A stretch of 51,864 nt of DNA, taken from Negativicutes bacterium. GTDB lineage: Bacteria; Bacillota; Negativicutes; Anaeromusales; Anaeromusaceae. Under the pieces are notes generated by a model. The model searched no databases and was not told where the DNA came from. It saw nothing but the letters and a program-made list of their open reading frames with translations. The stretch lies in NCBI GenBank assembly GCA_009929485.1, contig SAAJ01000021.1:1-51864 (forward strand), read 5' to 3'. Each line of letters starts with the position of its first letter. Position 1 is the stretch's first letter. This document shows positions 7,134 to 16,344 of this stretch, piece after piece. Made by a program: the position numbers and the translations under genes.

Positions 7134-8222
7134 CTACCTGGATTTACGCCAGATGAGCCACGCACCAGCAAGGATGCCGACAAGATTGGGAATCCACGCC
7201 GCCAGTATAGCTGGAATAGCACCGCCTTGCCCCAAGGCGGTAGTAATGGTCATGATGGTATAGTAGATAAAAATGACGACAATGCTGATGCCCAAGCCGA
7301 TGGAGGAACTGGAGCGATGCGGGGCCAAGCCCAATGGAGTGCCGATCAAAGCAAAGACAAAGGAAGCCAAGGGAATCGTAAAGCGTTGGTGCAGCTCCAC
7401 CTCATAGGTCCCTGTCTTCACGTATTCTCTCTTTAAAGCATTAATATGCAGCTTTAGTTCGCGAATGGTCATTTCCGCTGGTTCTTTTTGCTCCCTTGAA
7501 ATATCCTTGGGGGCTTTATCGATTGGTAAAAGTTGCTTATCAAAACGAATCGTTCGATTCAAACCGCCGTCCGGCGTTAAATCGTGAATAACGCCATGCT
7601 CCATTTCCCAACGGCCTTCATTCCAAACAGCTTTTTCAGCGTTTTGAATGCGAACCACTTGATCATTTTCAAATTCTTGTACGGTAACAGCATTCATACT
7701 GCTTGTTTCTTCATCAAATTTACGGGCATAGGTCAAGCGGGTAATTTTCCCCTGCTCGATATCTTTAATGATAACATGATCTTGCGCCTTGGGTTTGGTA
7801 TTCTTTTCGATTTCATTCTGCACAGTATACCGATACGCTTCGTTGGCCGCCGGTACCACTTTTTCATTAAAAGCTACTGCAAAGACGCTGACAAAAAAAG
7901 CGACAATAAACACAGGCGCTGCCAATCTGGCAAAGCTAATGCCGCCAGATTTCATTGCCGTCAATTCGCTGGATGCCGACAGCCGTCCAAAAGCCAGCAA
8001 CGCCGCTAACAGCATGGACATGGGAAAGGTCAAAACAATAATACTAGGCAAGCTATAAATAAACAGCTTTATTACACTCGGCAAGCTGGCGCCGTATTTA
8101 GTTACATATTGAGCAATACGAAACAGCGTGCTTGTGCCGATAAAAATACTGGAAAACGAGCAAACGCCGAATACAAAAGGGCCTAATAATTCCTTCAGAA
8201 TGTATTTATCTAAAATGCGCAT
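7134..8222 (-). CDS. LptF/LptG-family LPS export permease
   Basis: A 362-residue inner-membrane protein of the YjgP/YjgQ family. Hydrophobic segments lie at about 12-32, 50-75 and 100-120 and again at about 277-355, around a periplasmic beta-jellyroll domain (about 130-270) that hands LPS to LptC/LptA. The opening MRILDKYILKELLGPF is typical of the family. In Proteobacteria LptF and LptG form a heterodimer; only one gene is present here, so it either pairs with a distant paralogue or forms a homodimer. SD GAGGAGA is at good spacing. It lies 90 bp after lptB. Confidence 0.9.
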   Translation of the reverse strand: MRILDKYILKELLGPFVFGVCSFSSIFIGTSTLFRIAQYVTKYGASLPSVIKLFIYSLPSIIVLTFPMSMLLAALLAFGRLSASSELTAMKSGGISFARLAAPVFIVAFFVSVFAVAFNEKVVPAANEAYRYTVQNEIEKNTKPKAQDHVIIKDIEQGKITRLTYARKFDEETSSMNAVTVQEFENDQVVRIQNAEKAVWNEGRWEMEHGVIHDLTPDGGLNRTIRFDKQLLPIDKAPKDISREQKEPAEMTIRELKLHINALKREYVKTGTYEVELHQRFTIPLASFVFALIGTPLGLAPHRSSSSIGLGISIVVIFIYYTIMTITTALGQGGAIPAILAAWIPNLVGILAGAWLIWRKSR

Positions 8223-8312
8223 CCAGACAATCTCTCCTCATTCATGAGCCGTTGTTGAATGGGTAACGCATGCAAGGTTCGGCTCTTAGAAATATGCTTA
8301 TAAAAGGACTCA

Positions 8313-9032
8313 TTACAAGCTGAAATTTTCACCCAAATAAAATTTGCGGGCTATATCGCTATTGGCGATGGTTTCACGGTCACCGTCAATTAAAATTCGA
8401 CCATTATTCAAAATATAAGCTCGATCGACAATGCTAAGGGTTTCCCGCACATTATGATCGGTAATTAAAATGCCAATGCCTCGTTCTTTAAGATAGCTGA
8501 TAATTTCCTGAATATCCGCCACAGCAATAGGGTCAACACCAGCAAAAGGTTCATCCAAGAGAATAAACTTGGGCTCTGTCGCTAAGGCCCTGGCAATCTC
8601 CACCCGGCGTCGTTCGCCTCCAGAAAGCTGCGACCCTAGGCGATCACGCACATGCTCTACATGAAATTCCTTCAGCAAGCTTTCTAGTTTTTCTTTGCGT
8701 TCCGACGCAGTAAGAGGGGTAACTTCCAAAATAGCCATTAAATTGTCTTCTACCGAAAGCTTGCGAAAAATGGAAGCTTCTTGCGGCAAATATCCCAGAC
8801 CATAGCTGGAACGAACATGCATAGGCAGTTTCGCCACATCTTCGCCGTCGATCACGACACTGCCCTGATCCGGTTTCTCCAAGCCAACAATCATATAAAA
8901 CGTGGTGGTTTTCCCGGCGCCGTTGGGTCCCAGCAATCCCACTATCGATCCCTGGTCTACCCGAATGCTGACGCCATCCACCACAGCGCGTCCCTTATAG
9001 CTTTTTACCAAATTATTGGCTTGGATATACAT
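8313..9032 (-). CDS. lptB: LptB, ATPase of the LPS export ABC transporter
   Basis: 239 residues, the usual LptB length. Walker A GPNGAGKT (35-42), Q-loop [10 protein letters not shown] (about 80-89), signature LSGGE (136-140), Walker B FILLDEP (156-162) and H-loop His193 in ITDHN are intact. LptB powers extraction of LPS from the inner membrane with LptF/G and passes it to LptC and LptA, all encoded within the adjacent 3.5 kb. It follows lptA after a 97-bp gap holding one repeat copy. Confidence 0.97.
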   Translation of the reverse strand: MYIQANNLVKSYKGRAVVDGVSIRVDQGSIVGLLGPNGAGKTTTFYMIVGLEKPDQGSVVIDGEDVAKLPMHVRSSYGLGYLPQEASIFRKLSVEDNLMAILEVTPLTASERKEKLESLLKEFHVEHVRDRLGSQLSGGERRRVEIARALATEPKFILLDEPFAGVDPIAVADIQEIISYLKERGIGILITDHNVRETLSIVDRAYILNNGRILIDGDRETIANSDIARKFYLGENFSL

Positions 9033-9070
9033 GCAGAAGCCTCTCTTTCAATTATGGAGATACGAAATTT

Positions 9071-9103
9071 GAACAGGAGTAAAGGGAGTATATGGAGGGT
9101 ACG
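9071..9103 (+). repeat. 32-bp interspersed repeat copy (lptA-lptB spacer)
   Basis: A full copy beginning GAACAGGAGTAAAGGGAG and ending GGAGGGTACG, followed by two shorter echoes of its 3' end (GGAGGGTGACG, GAGGTACGG). It is single here, without an inverted partner. Confidence 0.75.
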
Positions 9104-9129
9104 CAGGAGGGTGACGAGGTACGGTTTAT

Positions 9130-9927
9130 TTAATTATCTTTATTATCCTGCACTTCCTCAGCTGGTTTAGTTTGCGGAGCGCCGGTATTGGGGTTCGGGT
9201 TAGTAATGACGAGACGGGCGCGTCCAGTGCCTTCCATGGCTTTGTCGTCCAAGTACAGATTCAGTGTATTACCGACAAGTACATTGCCGTCCTGGATAGC
9301 TCTGGCGTTGCCGGTCATGATGATCTTGCTGCGATCTTGACCGCTTTTTTCGCCATAATACGTAGCCAAATCAGACGTAGCGTCCAACTTGCGCGCCTCG
9401 CTGACAATGTGTACATTACCCGTACCTATGGCCCGGTCTTCCTTAAGGAACGCTTGGATATGATCCGCCGTCATATTGCCATCCGTCATAAAAATGGTTC
9501 CACCCTGCGGCGTAATGGCGATTTCACTTTCCTGGAAATATTCCACACGCGGGCCGATTAGCCGCTTGTCCCCTTTTACAGCCACTACATTGCCCTGCGC
9601 AATGAGCTGCTTGCCGCCTACAGACCACAATTCCACGGATGTCATATTCAAATCCGGTCCGGTTACCTGCACACCATTGCCGCCGCTGACATGAGCGTCT
9701 TGGGTTTTGCTGTTGTATTCTACCGTCTGTCCGGTCATGGTTTGCTGGCCGCGTACAACCTTTACGCCCCCCTTGGCTAGTACCATGCCTGTTGCCGAAT
9801 CGTAATCAAAGGTATCGGCCGTTACTTCAGTCTTTTCTCCCGGCGCCGCCAGCGCTAGAAGCGAACTGCTGCAGACTAGCGCTAACGCCAAGGCCATTGC
9901 CATTTTTTTGCTTTTCCAGAATTTCAT
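9130..9927 (-). CDS. lptA: LptA/OstA-like periplasmic LPS bridge protein
   Basis: 265 residues with a signal peptide (hydrophobic 9-27, cleaved near LALA). The mature part has repeated beta-strand units of the OstA jellyroll type (VTADTFDYDSATGMVLAKG, QTVEYNSKTQDAHVSG, ARAIQDGNVLVGN), longer than E. coli LptA (185 residues). It ends in a Pro/Asn/Glu-rich tail. LptA polymers bridge the periplasm from LptC to the outer-membrane translocon. Between lptC (17 bp upstream) and lptB, the order matches other diderm operons. The extra length may help compensate for the absence of a nearby lptD. Confidence 0.93.
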   Translation of the reverse strand: MKFWKSKKMAMALALALVCSSSLLALAAPGEKTEVTADTFDYDSATGMVLAKGGVKVVRGQQTMTGQTVEYNSKTQDAHVSGGNGVQVTGPDLNMTSVELWSVGGKQLIAQGNVVAVKGDKRLIGPRVEYFQESEIAITPQGGTIFMTDGNMTADHIQAFLKEDRAIGTGNVHIVSEARKLDATSDLATYYGEKSGQDRSKIIMTGNARAIQDGNVLVGNTLNLYLDDKAMEGTGRARLVITNPNPNTGAPQTKPAEEVQDNKDN

Positions 9928-9944
9928 ACTCCAGCCTCTCCTTC

Positions 9945-10484
9945 CTATTGCTTCACATAACGGGCATTGCCAATAACCTTAGATTTTTGAAAATCCCGGT
10001 CGCTTTCAATGCGGTCGCCACTGACTTGTGATTCCTTGCGGTTAAGCTGCGCTTGCCCTTGCCCGTAAATACGCTCTTCTTTCGCAAGCCAGCCCATTTC
10101 TTTTGCTACAAAAGTGTCGCCATCACTGGATACCGCTTTGACATCTCCTGTAAAACGCAGAGTTTGTTCTTTAGGAACATACACGCCCACTGGCGCTGTC
10201 AAAATCACGGTTCCTCCTTGCGGTCGGTAGAAAACACCACGCACATTCTGCAGGGTAATCTCCTGGCTATTTTTGCTGCCCCGCATGCTCTGCGCCGTCA
10301 CTTCCCAGACCAGCTTACCGTCCTTGCTTTCGGAAATGGTGTTTCCCTCCATGAAGATGGGTTCTTCTTCCGTTTGGACTACTTCCTTCGGCGGATCCGG
10401 GAACTCTTCACGCCATAAATAGTACGCGCCAAAAAGCACGCTAGCAGCCATAAAACTTATTAAAAGCCAGCGGCCCTTTTTCAT
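9945..10484 (-). CDS. lptC: LptC, membrane-anchored LPS transfer protein
   Basis: 179 residues with a single N-terminal transmembrane anchor (about 6-23, following MKKGR) and a periplasmic beta-jellyroll domain (about 45-170). LptC docks on LptBFG and receives lipid A before LptA. Its ATG overlaps the stop of the upstream lpxL-like gene as ATGA, so translation is probably coupled to lipid A acylation. Confidence 0.92.
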   Translation of the reverse strand: MKKGRWLLISFMAASVLFGAYYLWREEFPDPPKEVVQTEEEPIFMEGNTISESKDGKLVWEVTAQSMRGSKNSQEITLQNVRGVFYRPQGGTVILTAPVGVYVPKEQTLRFTGDVKAVSSDGDTFVAKEMGWLAKEERIYGQGQAQLNRKESQVSGDRIESDRDFQKSKVIGNARYVKQ

Positions 10485-11377
10485 GCTTCTTCACAGCTCC
10501 CATCCACCTTAGTATTCCAACGCTTTTGGAACCAAATCCATTCATCAGGATGTTCCCGAATAACTTCTTCCAATAACTGCGTCATTTTCAAAGTCAACCG
10601 CCGCAAGTCTTCTTTTTCTTCTCCCGTATTTTCGTATTCCAAGGGAGGATAAATCAGCACCCTATGGCCGCTATAATCTGGTTTATGCACGATAAATACA
10701 GGCATCACCGGCGCTTTAAACTTGCGTGCAAAAACAGCCGGCCCCAGAGGCGTCGAAGCCGGTTTTCCGAAAAAATCCAGGAAAAGGCCATCAACGCCAG
10801 CGTCTTGGTCTGCCAAAAATCCTAGAATTTTCCCCTTTTTCATCGCCTTAGCCGCCCCGATCAGTTCCGTCGTTCCCCGGGCAAAAATTTCGATGCCCAC
10901 TCGCTCTCGATATTCATTGAGCAGCCGGGTATGCTGATCATTCGGCTGGCGCTTGATTACGCTTGTCATCGGAAACCCAGCCATAGACAAGGCCGCTCCC
11001 AGCCATTCCCAATTGCCGATATGAGCGGTTAAAAAGACTACTCCGTGCCCTCTGGCTACAGCGTCTTCTAAATACTGTCGGTTTTCAATCTCCACGAGCT
11101 GGGAAATTCGTTGCGCATCCAGTTTCGGTGTAAACATAATTTCCAAAAAGGTCTGTCCCAGGTTACCGCAAAGTCGTCTCATTACTGCAGCAGCAGCTTC
11201 TTGGGAGAGTCCGAGGCGTTCTTTCATTTGCCGAATACCACGACGTCGCTGCTTGGGGGCAATGTACCAATACAAAAAGCCTAAGGAGCGTCCCAACTTG
11301 ACAACGCATGCATACGGCAGCAAACAAATCAGCCGACTCAGCGCTTTCAACAAATGATATTGCCATTCATTGCTCAT
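10481..11377 (-). CDS. Lipid A late acyltransferase (LpxL/HtrB/MsbB family), first of two
   Basis: A 298-residue member of the lysophospholipid acyltransferase family, with an N-terminal hydrophobic anchor and the HX4E catalytic motif HIGNWE (His119, Glu124). The C-terminal HPDEWIWFQKRW segment is typical of LpxL/LpxM. It adds a secondary acyl chain to Kdo-lipid A at the inner membrane. Two nearby ATGs compete: the second (11377) is nine bases from AGGAG and is chosen; the first is only three away. It overlaps lptC by four bases. A paralogue lies at 22840-23715. Which acyl position each uses cannot be told. Confidence 0.93.
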   Translation of the reverse strand: MSNEWQYHLLKALSRLICLLPYACVVKLGRSLGFLYWYIAPKQRRRGIRQMKERLGLSQEAAAAVMRRLCGNLGQTFLEIMFTPKLDAQRISQLVEIENRQYLEDAVARGHGVVFLTAHIGNWEWLGAALSMAGFPMTSVIKRQPNDQHTRLLNEYRERVGIEIFARGTTELIGAAKAMKKGKILGFLADQDAGVDGLFLDFFGKPASTPLGPAVFARKFKAPVMPVFIVHKPDYSGHRVLIYPPLEYENTGEEKEDLRRLTLKMTQLLEEVIREHPDEWIWFQKRWNTKVDGSCEEA

Positions 11378-11443
11378 GGTCATGCCCTCCTTTCACAGCA
11401 ATTATATTACCACTGCTTCTAATCATAAAATGAAAAGTATCCA

Positions 11444-12016
11444 CTACTGACGAGTATGCTGCTGGCCGCTGCCCTCCACATAGGATTGGACAATCCCATC
11501 CCAAAGGCCCTGGCTGCGCAAAATAAACTCCAAAATATCTCGCACGCCGCCGCCGCCGCCGCGATGTGCGGAAATGTAATGACAACGCTGCGCTACCTCA
11601 GGTACCGAGTTAGCCACGCCGCAGGCAAATCCCACCTGTACTAAGGCAGGAAGATCGTTTAAATCATCGCCCACATACGCAACCTCTTCTACGCCCAGAC
11701 CATGCTTATCCATCAATTCCCGCAAAGCCGTCTGTTTGTCCAGCGTCCCTTGATAAACATCGCAAATTTTTAGTTCAGCGCTGCGCAAACGAACCATTTC
11801 ACTTTCCCGCCCTGTAATGATGGCCGTTTTGATTCCTGCACGCTGCGTCACCGCAATGCCCAAGCCGTCTTGCACGAAAAATTCTTTCATTACTTCGCCA
11901 TCTTTGCCGATGGCAATTTGGCCGCTTGTCAGCACGCCATCCACATCAAAAACCACCAGCCGCACCTTGGAAGCTCGGGCGTTTGCGTCATTCGTCTGCT
12001 TGATTGGTATATCCAT
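11444..12016 (-). CDS. kdsC: KdsC, Kdo 8-phosphate phosphatase
   Basis: 190 residues, HAD superfamily class C0 without a cap domain. Motif I is DVDGVLT (Asp24, Asp26); GDDLND (116-121) binds Mg2+. KdsC removes phosphate from Kdo-8-phosphate made by KdsA, whose gene is 29 bp upstream. The C-terminus carries a Gly run (HRGGGGGVRD) at the oligomer/active-site lid. No kdsD-like isomerase gene lies between kdsA and kdsC. The SD (AAGGAG) is 12 bases from the ATG, rather far. Confidence 0.95.
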   Translation of the reverse strand: MDIPIKQTNDANARASKVRLVVFDVDGVLTSGQIAIGKDGEVMKEFFVQDGLGIAVTQRAGIKTAIITGRESEMVRLRSAELKICDVYQGTLDKQTALRELMDKHGLGVEEVAYVGDDLNDLPALVQVGFACGVANSVPEVAQRCHYISAHRGGGGGVRDILEFILRSQGLWDGIVQSYVEGSGQQHTRQ

Positions 12017-12045
12017 GTTATTATACCACTCCTTGGCACGAATTT

Positions 12046-12870
12046 TTATTTATGTTTTCTAGCAATGCCGTCAATAGCCTGGATGTCAAGAAGCAGTTCT
12101 TCCAATTGATCCAGATACACCATGTTCGGCCCGTCGCATAACGCCTCTTCCGGATTGTCATGCACTTCTAAAAATAAAGCATCCACACCGACCGCAGCCG
12201 CAGCTCTGGCTAAATGTCCGACATATTCGCGCTGCCCCGCTGACGCCGTGCCCGCCCCGCCTGGTAATTGCACGCTATGGGTCGCGTCAAACACAACGGG
12301 ATAGCCAAAGGAGCGCATAATCGGCAAGGCCCGCATATCAACAACTAAATTGTTATAACCTAAGCTAAAACCGCGTTCCGTAAGTAAAATATTTTCACAG
12401 CCTGCTTCTTCGAGCTTACGCACAACGTTTTTCATATCATTGGGTGCCAAGAACTGTCCTTTTTTCACATTGACGGCAACGCCGCTTTTCCCGGCTGCAA
12501 AGAGCAAATCCGTCTGCCGCGAGAGAAAAGCCGGAATCTGCAAGACGTCCAGCACTTTAGCAGCCGGCTCTACTTGGGTAATTTCATGAATATCACTCAA
12601 AACAGGCAAGCCTAATTCGGTTTTAATTTTTTGAAGCATGCCAAGTCCTTCTTCCAATCCCGGTCCGCGGAAGGAATTATAGGAAGAACGGTTGGCTTTA
12701 TCAAAGGATGCTTTGAAAATATACGGCATGCCCAGGCGCTCTGTAATGGCCTTGATCCCGTGGCCAATACGAAGTGTCCGTTCGTAGTCTTCAATTACGC
12801 AAGGCCCTGCAATCAGAGCGATCGGGCGCTGTGCGCCAAGCTCCAAAGAGCCAATTTTCACAGTATGCAT
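12046..12870 (-). CDS. kdsA: KdsA, Kdo-8-phosphate synthase (metal-dependent type)
   Basis: 274 residues. It condenses phosphoenolpyruvate with arabinose-5-phosphate. Motifs [25 protein letters not shown] and NVKKGQFL are typical. The segment IAGPCVIED puts Cys24 where E. coli KdsA has Asn26; this Cys marks the class II, metal-requiring enzymes such as that of Aquifex. The ATG at 12870 is six bases after AAGGAGG; a TTG six bases upstream overlaps the SD and is rejected. A 246-bp repeat-rich gap separates it from kdsB. Confidence 0.97.
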   Translation of the reverse strand: MHTVKIGSLELGAQRPIALIAGPCVIEDYERTLRIGHGIKAITERLGMPYIFKASFDKANRSSYNSFRGPGLEEGLGMLQKIKTELGLPVLSDIHEITQVEPAAKVLDVLQIPAFLSRQTDLLFAAGKSGVAVNVKKGQFLAPNDMKNVVRKLEEAGCENILLTERGFSLGYNNLVVDMRALPIMRSFGYPVVFDATHSVQLPGGAGTASAGQREYVGHLARAAAAVGVDALFLEVHDNPEEALCDGPNMVYLDQLEELLLDIQAIDGIARKHK

Positions 12871-12912
12871 AGTCAACCTCCTTAGGGTATGAAAATATGG
12901 AGTACGAGTTTC

Positions 12913-13110
12913 GAACAGGAGTAGAGTGAGTAGAGGGAGGGTATGGGGTTGGGGAATATCTACTTTGAATATGAAAATATAGAGTATGAGTTCCGAAAAA
13001 ATTTTAAGAAGTATATGTTTCGAACAAGAGCAGCGAAAATACAGCGAGGGTACAGGGTATGAAACGATCCAGTTCGTGCCCTCCCTTTACTCCCTCTACT
13101 CCTGTTCAAA
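12913..13110. repeat. Repeat-rich kdsB-kdsA spacer
   Basis: A full plus-oriented 32-bp copy (12913-12944), a degenerate plus copy (13021-13053) and a minus copy (13075-13110) fill the gap. A partial duplication (TATGAAAATATGGAGTACGA near 12890 and a diverged echo near 12970) suggests local sequence amplification. The minus copy begins just after the kdsB stop. Confidence 0.75.
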
Positions 13111-13116
13111 ATTCAA

Positions 13117-13848
13117 TCATTTCCCTCTGCTCAGCAGGATTGCTTCCACACGTTTGAGGTCTTCCGGCGTATCGACGCCAACGGAGGCGTGTTCGGTAGG
13201 GAGAACCAGAATTTTATGACCATATTCCAGCGCCCGCAGCTGTTCGAGCGATTCCGTTTGCTCCAAGGGAGTCGGCTTCATCGCCGCGTATTCCAACAAA
13301 AAATCACGCCGATATCCGTAAAGGCCCAGGTGTTTATAGGTTTGAACCAAGCCTGGTTTACGGGGAAAGGGAATCAAAGAACGCGAGAAATACAGAGCAT
13401 AGCCTTTCTGATCCATCACCACTTTGACCACGCTGTCCTGCGCCGCTTCTTCCGGCAGCAGGGGCGTGCACAAGGTAGCCATTTGCAAAGCAGGTCGCTC
13501 TACAAAAGCTGCTGCCAAGGCTTCAATAACTTGCGGTTCCACGAGGGGCTCATCACCTTGAACATTGATGATAATATCCGCATCCGTGTGTTTACGGGCC
13601 ACTTCCGCCAACCGGTCCGTTCCAGTAGGATGAGTGCTAGAGGTCAGCAATGCCTGACCGCCGAAGGCTTCTACCGCTTTTACAATGCGTTCGTCATCCG
13701 TAGCTACCAAAACTTCTTGAACCCCCCGCGCTTGGACGGCTTGTTCGTATACATGCTGAATCATCGGCTTACCCGCCAACAACGCCAGCGGCTTTCCCGG
13801 CAGCCTTGTGGATGCATAACGCGCCGGAATCACACATACGGTTTTCAT
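13117..13848 (-). CDS. kdsB: KdsB, CMP-Kdo synthetase
   Basis: 243 residues, the family norm. It activates Kdo with CTP for transfer by KdtA. The N-terminal nucleotide-binding motif is CVIPARYASTRLPGKPL; NVQGDEPLV (about 96-104) and the C-terminal GVDTPEDL are also diagnostic. The ATG at 13848 overlaps the lpxK stop as ATGA; the frame is open further upstream but only inside lpxK. Confidence 0.97.
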   Translation of the reverse strand: MKTVCVIPARYASTRLPGKPLALLAGKPMIQHVYEQAVQARGVQEVLVATDDERIVKAVEAFGGQALLTSSTHPTGTDRLAEVARKHTDADIIINVQGDEPLVEPQVIEALAAAFVERPALQMATLCTPLLPEEAAQDSVVKVVMDQKGYALYFSRSLIPFPRKPGLVQTYKHLGLYGYRRDFLLEYAAMKPTPLEQTESLEQLRALEYGHKILVLPTEHASVGVDTPEDLKRVEAILLSRGK

Positions 13849-15008
13849 ACTTCTCGTTTCTCCCCTTCCACCACTCGGCGAATGAGCTCCAAGAGTTGTT
13901 CGTAGCAACCGTCCATAAACCGCAATTCAATCCCTAAAATATAGACGGGCAAAGGACGATCCGAGTGAATAAATTCCGCCGGTATCTTTACGGCGTCTTT
14001 TTCGGTTGTAATAATGGCTTTTACACCGGCTTCCACCGCTTCTTGCATGACCTGCTGCATTTCCGCCATCGTATAGTCATGGTGGTCCTCATACCGAGCG
14101 GAAGCAACCACACAGGCGCCGATGTCGGAAATAGTTTGTTCAAAGGAAGAAGGATTGCCAATAGCGGAAAGCGCCATGACCTTGACTCCTGCGATTTCAG
14201 AAAGAGGCATTTTTTGCGGCGGATGACCTTGGTACCATTCTCGTATTTCAATACAATGCCTTGGTTGATGTACGCTTTCAATAATCGCCGCATCCTGATT
14301 GTATTGATGCACTGTACTGCGGATAATCTCCCTCGTATCCGGACTGGATTGGTCTACTTTGGTCAGCAAACAAGCATGGGCTCTATCCAGATGGGCCAAG
14401 GGTTCTCGCAAAGTGCCGCGCGGCAGCAAATAACGATTGCCAAATACATTCAACGTATCAATCAAAACAATATCCAAATCCCGCATAAGCTGCCAATGCT
14501 GGTAGCCATCATCCAAAATGACAACCTGCGCCTTCAACTCTCTAACGGCATATTCGCCGGTAATCGCTCGGTTCCGCCCGATTACGACCGGCACGCCCGG
14601 CAGATTTTTAGCTAATAAAAACGCTTCGTCGCCGGCTTCGCTGGCCGTCATAAAGGTTCGCTTTCCATCGGAAACAAGCCCTACGGTGCCCCGCCACTTC
14701 GCCCGGTAACCCCTATTCAAAAGCACGACCCGATAGCCCATATCGCGAATAATCGCCGCCAACCGTTGCGCCGTCGGCGTCTTGCCTGTGCCGCCTACGG
14801 TAACGTTGCCTAAGCTAATGACTTTACAGGGAAGCTTATACCGCTTTCGTAAGCCCCACCGATACAAGTTGAGCTTGAAAGTCAGACCGGCGCCGTAAAG
14901 CCAGGAAGAAACACGCAAGAATAGCAAGATAAGCTTTCCCAGTATTCCTGTTTCCTTCCCATGTACTAATTGATATAAATATGCCTGAATCGCTTCTCGT
15001 TGGCGCAT
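13845..15008 (-). CDS. lpxK: LpxK, tetraacyldisaccharide 4'-kinase
   Basis: 387 residues from the ATG at 15008 (SD is weak, GGCGGGG). It phosphorylates the 4' position of the lipid A disaccharide at the inner membrane. The P-loop GNVTVGGTGKTPT (67-79) is intact, and ILDDGYQHWQL and RDLDIVLID follow. It is longer than E. coli LpxK (328) because of an N-terminal extension with a hydrophobic stretch (about 22-45). It overlaps kdsB by four bases and follows kdtA by 46. An ATG at 15041 is possible but lacks an SD. Confidence 0.95.
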   Translation of the reverse strand: MRQREAIQAYLYQLVHGKETGILGKLILLFLRVSSWLYGAGLTFKLNLYRWGLRKRYKLPCKVISLGNVTVGGTGKTPTAQRLAAIIRDMGYRVVLLNRGYRAKWRGTVGLVSDGKRTFMTASEAGDEAFLLAKNLPGVPVVIGRNRAITGEYAVRELKAQVVILDDGYQHWQLMRDLDIVLIDTLNVFGNRYLLPRGTLREPLAHLDRAHACLLTKVDQSSPDTREIIRSTVHQYNQDAAIIESVHQPRHCIEIREWYQGHPPQKMPLSEIAGVKVMALSAIGNPSSFEQTISDIGACVVASARYEDHHDYTMAEMQQVMQEAVEAGVKAIITTEKDAVKIPAEFIHSDRPLPVYILGIELRFMDGCYEQLLELIRRVVEGEKREV

Positions 15009-15054
15009 ACATGCCCCGCCTTCTCTCGTAGTTGGCTCCATTCGAAAGGCTTCG

Positions 15055-16341
15055 CTATTTTTGCAAAAGTTCCTGCAAATAGCAAATGCTTCGCCGAGAA
15101 GCCCCCTTATTTTCGCGGACAATATCCAGAGTCAACGCTTCCATGCGCTGGCGCTCCTTGCTGTCTTGCAGCAAATGCAACACGGTTTCTGTTAGCTCCT
15201 GCGCATCACAGACCGTACTACACGCCTGCCGTCCAGAAAATAAAGCATACGTTTCTTTAAAATTGAACATATGAGGACCGATCAAAATTGCCTTGCCATG
15301 CGCCGCCGGTTCTAAAATGTTATGGCCTCCATGAGCCACCAGGCTGCCGCCGACAAAGACAACGACACCAACACTATAAATGCGTCCTAATTCCCCAATA
15401 GTATCCAGAATAACCACGCTGCCTTGACCGCCTTGATTGGCTTGTTGCGTACGACGACGTACAGGCAAGCCCTTTGTCAAGCAGAGCTTCACTAACTCGT
15501 CTACGCGTAAAATTTCTCGGGGCGCTAAAATTAAGGCCGCTTGAGGATATTGTTGCCGCACCTTTAAAAAAGCCGTAAGCAATACTTCCTCTTCACCCTC
15601 ATGCGTGCTGCCGGCAACCAAAATCGGCTCATGTCCTGTAAGAGTCAGTTCTTGTTTCAAACCTTCTCTTTCTTCAGGCGATACATGCGTGTAGGTCTGG
15701 TCAAACTTGGTGTTGCCTGTTACTACCACTCTATGCGGGTCAGCGCCTAGTTGAATAATATATTGCTCATCAATCGCAGATTGCATGCAAAAACGTTCCA
15801 CTGTATCCAGCATATCCCGCAAAATACCTTTAAGATAATGATACCGTTTCACGCTGCGGTCACTAATTCGCCCGTTTACCATCATTACCGGAATCTTGTA
15901 TTGTTTAGCCGCATACAAAAAGTTAGGCCATAGCTCGGTTTCTACCAGCAAAAAAGCTTGAGGCCGAACTTGGGCAAGCACTCTGCGCGGCAACCATGGT
16001 AAATCCAAGGGAAAAAAGATCAGTCCGTCCACATCCGTCAGAATGCGTTTGGCCATGGAATACCCGCTGGCTGTGACAACCGATACCAACACAGGCGTTC
16101 CCGGCATGGCTTTCTTCAGTTCTTTCACCAAAGGGCTGGTAGCAACAATCTCGCCTACTGACGCCGCATGCAGCCAAATGCAGTTTTTATGCGCCACTTT
16201 ATCCAGCGCATGCGCCGGCAAACAACCAAAACTTTGGCGCAATCGTTCGACAAAGCCTTCTTGCCGGAGGCACCGATAGGCAAATACCGGCATGGCGGCT
16301 ATCACTAGTATAACAGTCATGAGATTGTAAAAAAAGCGCAT
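15055..16341 (-). CDS. waaA: KdtA/WaaA, Kdo transferase
   Basis: 428 residues, typical GT30 length. An N-terminal membrane anchor (3-22) precedes a Rossmann-type domain (IWLHAASVGEI, VETELWPN) and the donor domain (VAGSTHEGEE, HNILEPAAHGK). It transfers Kdo from CMP-Kdo to lipid IVA. Whether it adds one or two residues cannot be read from the sequence. It starts three bases after the msbA stop, so the two are tightly coupled. Confidence 0.96.
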   Translation of the reverse strand: MRFFYNLMTVILVIAAMPVFAYRCLRQEGFVERLRQSFGCLPAHALDKVAHKNCIWLHAASVGEIVATSPLVKELKKAMPGTPVLVSVVTASGYSMAKRILTDVDGLIFFPLDLPWLPRRVLAQVRPQAFLLVETELWPNFLYAAKQYKIPVMMVNGRISDRSVKRYHYLKGILRDMLDTVERFCMQSAIDEQYIIQLGADPHRVVVTGNTKFDQTYTHVSPEEREGLKQELTLTGHEPILVAGSTHEGEEEVLLTAFLKVRQQYPQAALILAPREILRVDELVKLCLTKGLPVRRRTQQANQGGQGSVVILDTIGELGRIYSVGVVVFVGGSLVAHGGHNILEPAAHGKAILIGPHMFNFKETYALFSGRQACSTVCDAQELTETVLHLLQDSKERQRMEALTLDIVRENKGASRRSICYLQELLQK

Positions 16342-16344
16342 CTT

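Noticed and set aside
11367..11585. 72-codon frame overlapping kdsC and the lpxL-like gene
   Set aside because: It lies in another frame over the end of kdsC, is Arg-rich, and has no SD.
13189..13905. Plus-strand open frame of 238 codons
   Set aside because: Antisense to kdsB, whose motifs are intact; the composition (Arg/Gln/Phe-rich) is that of a shadow frame.
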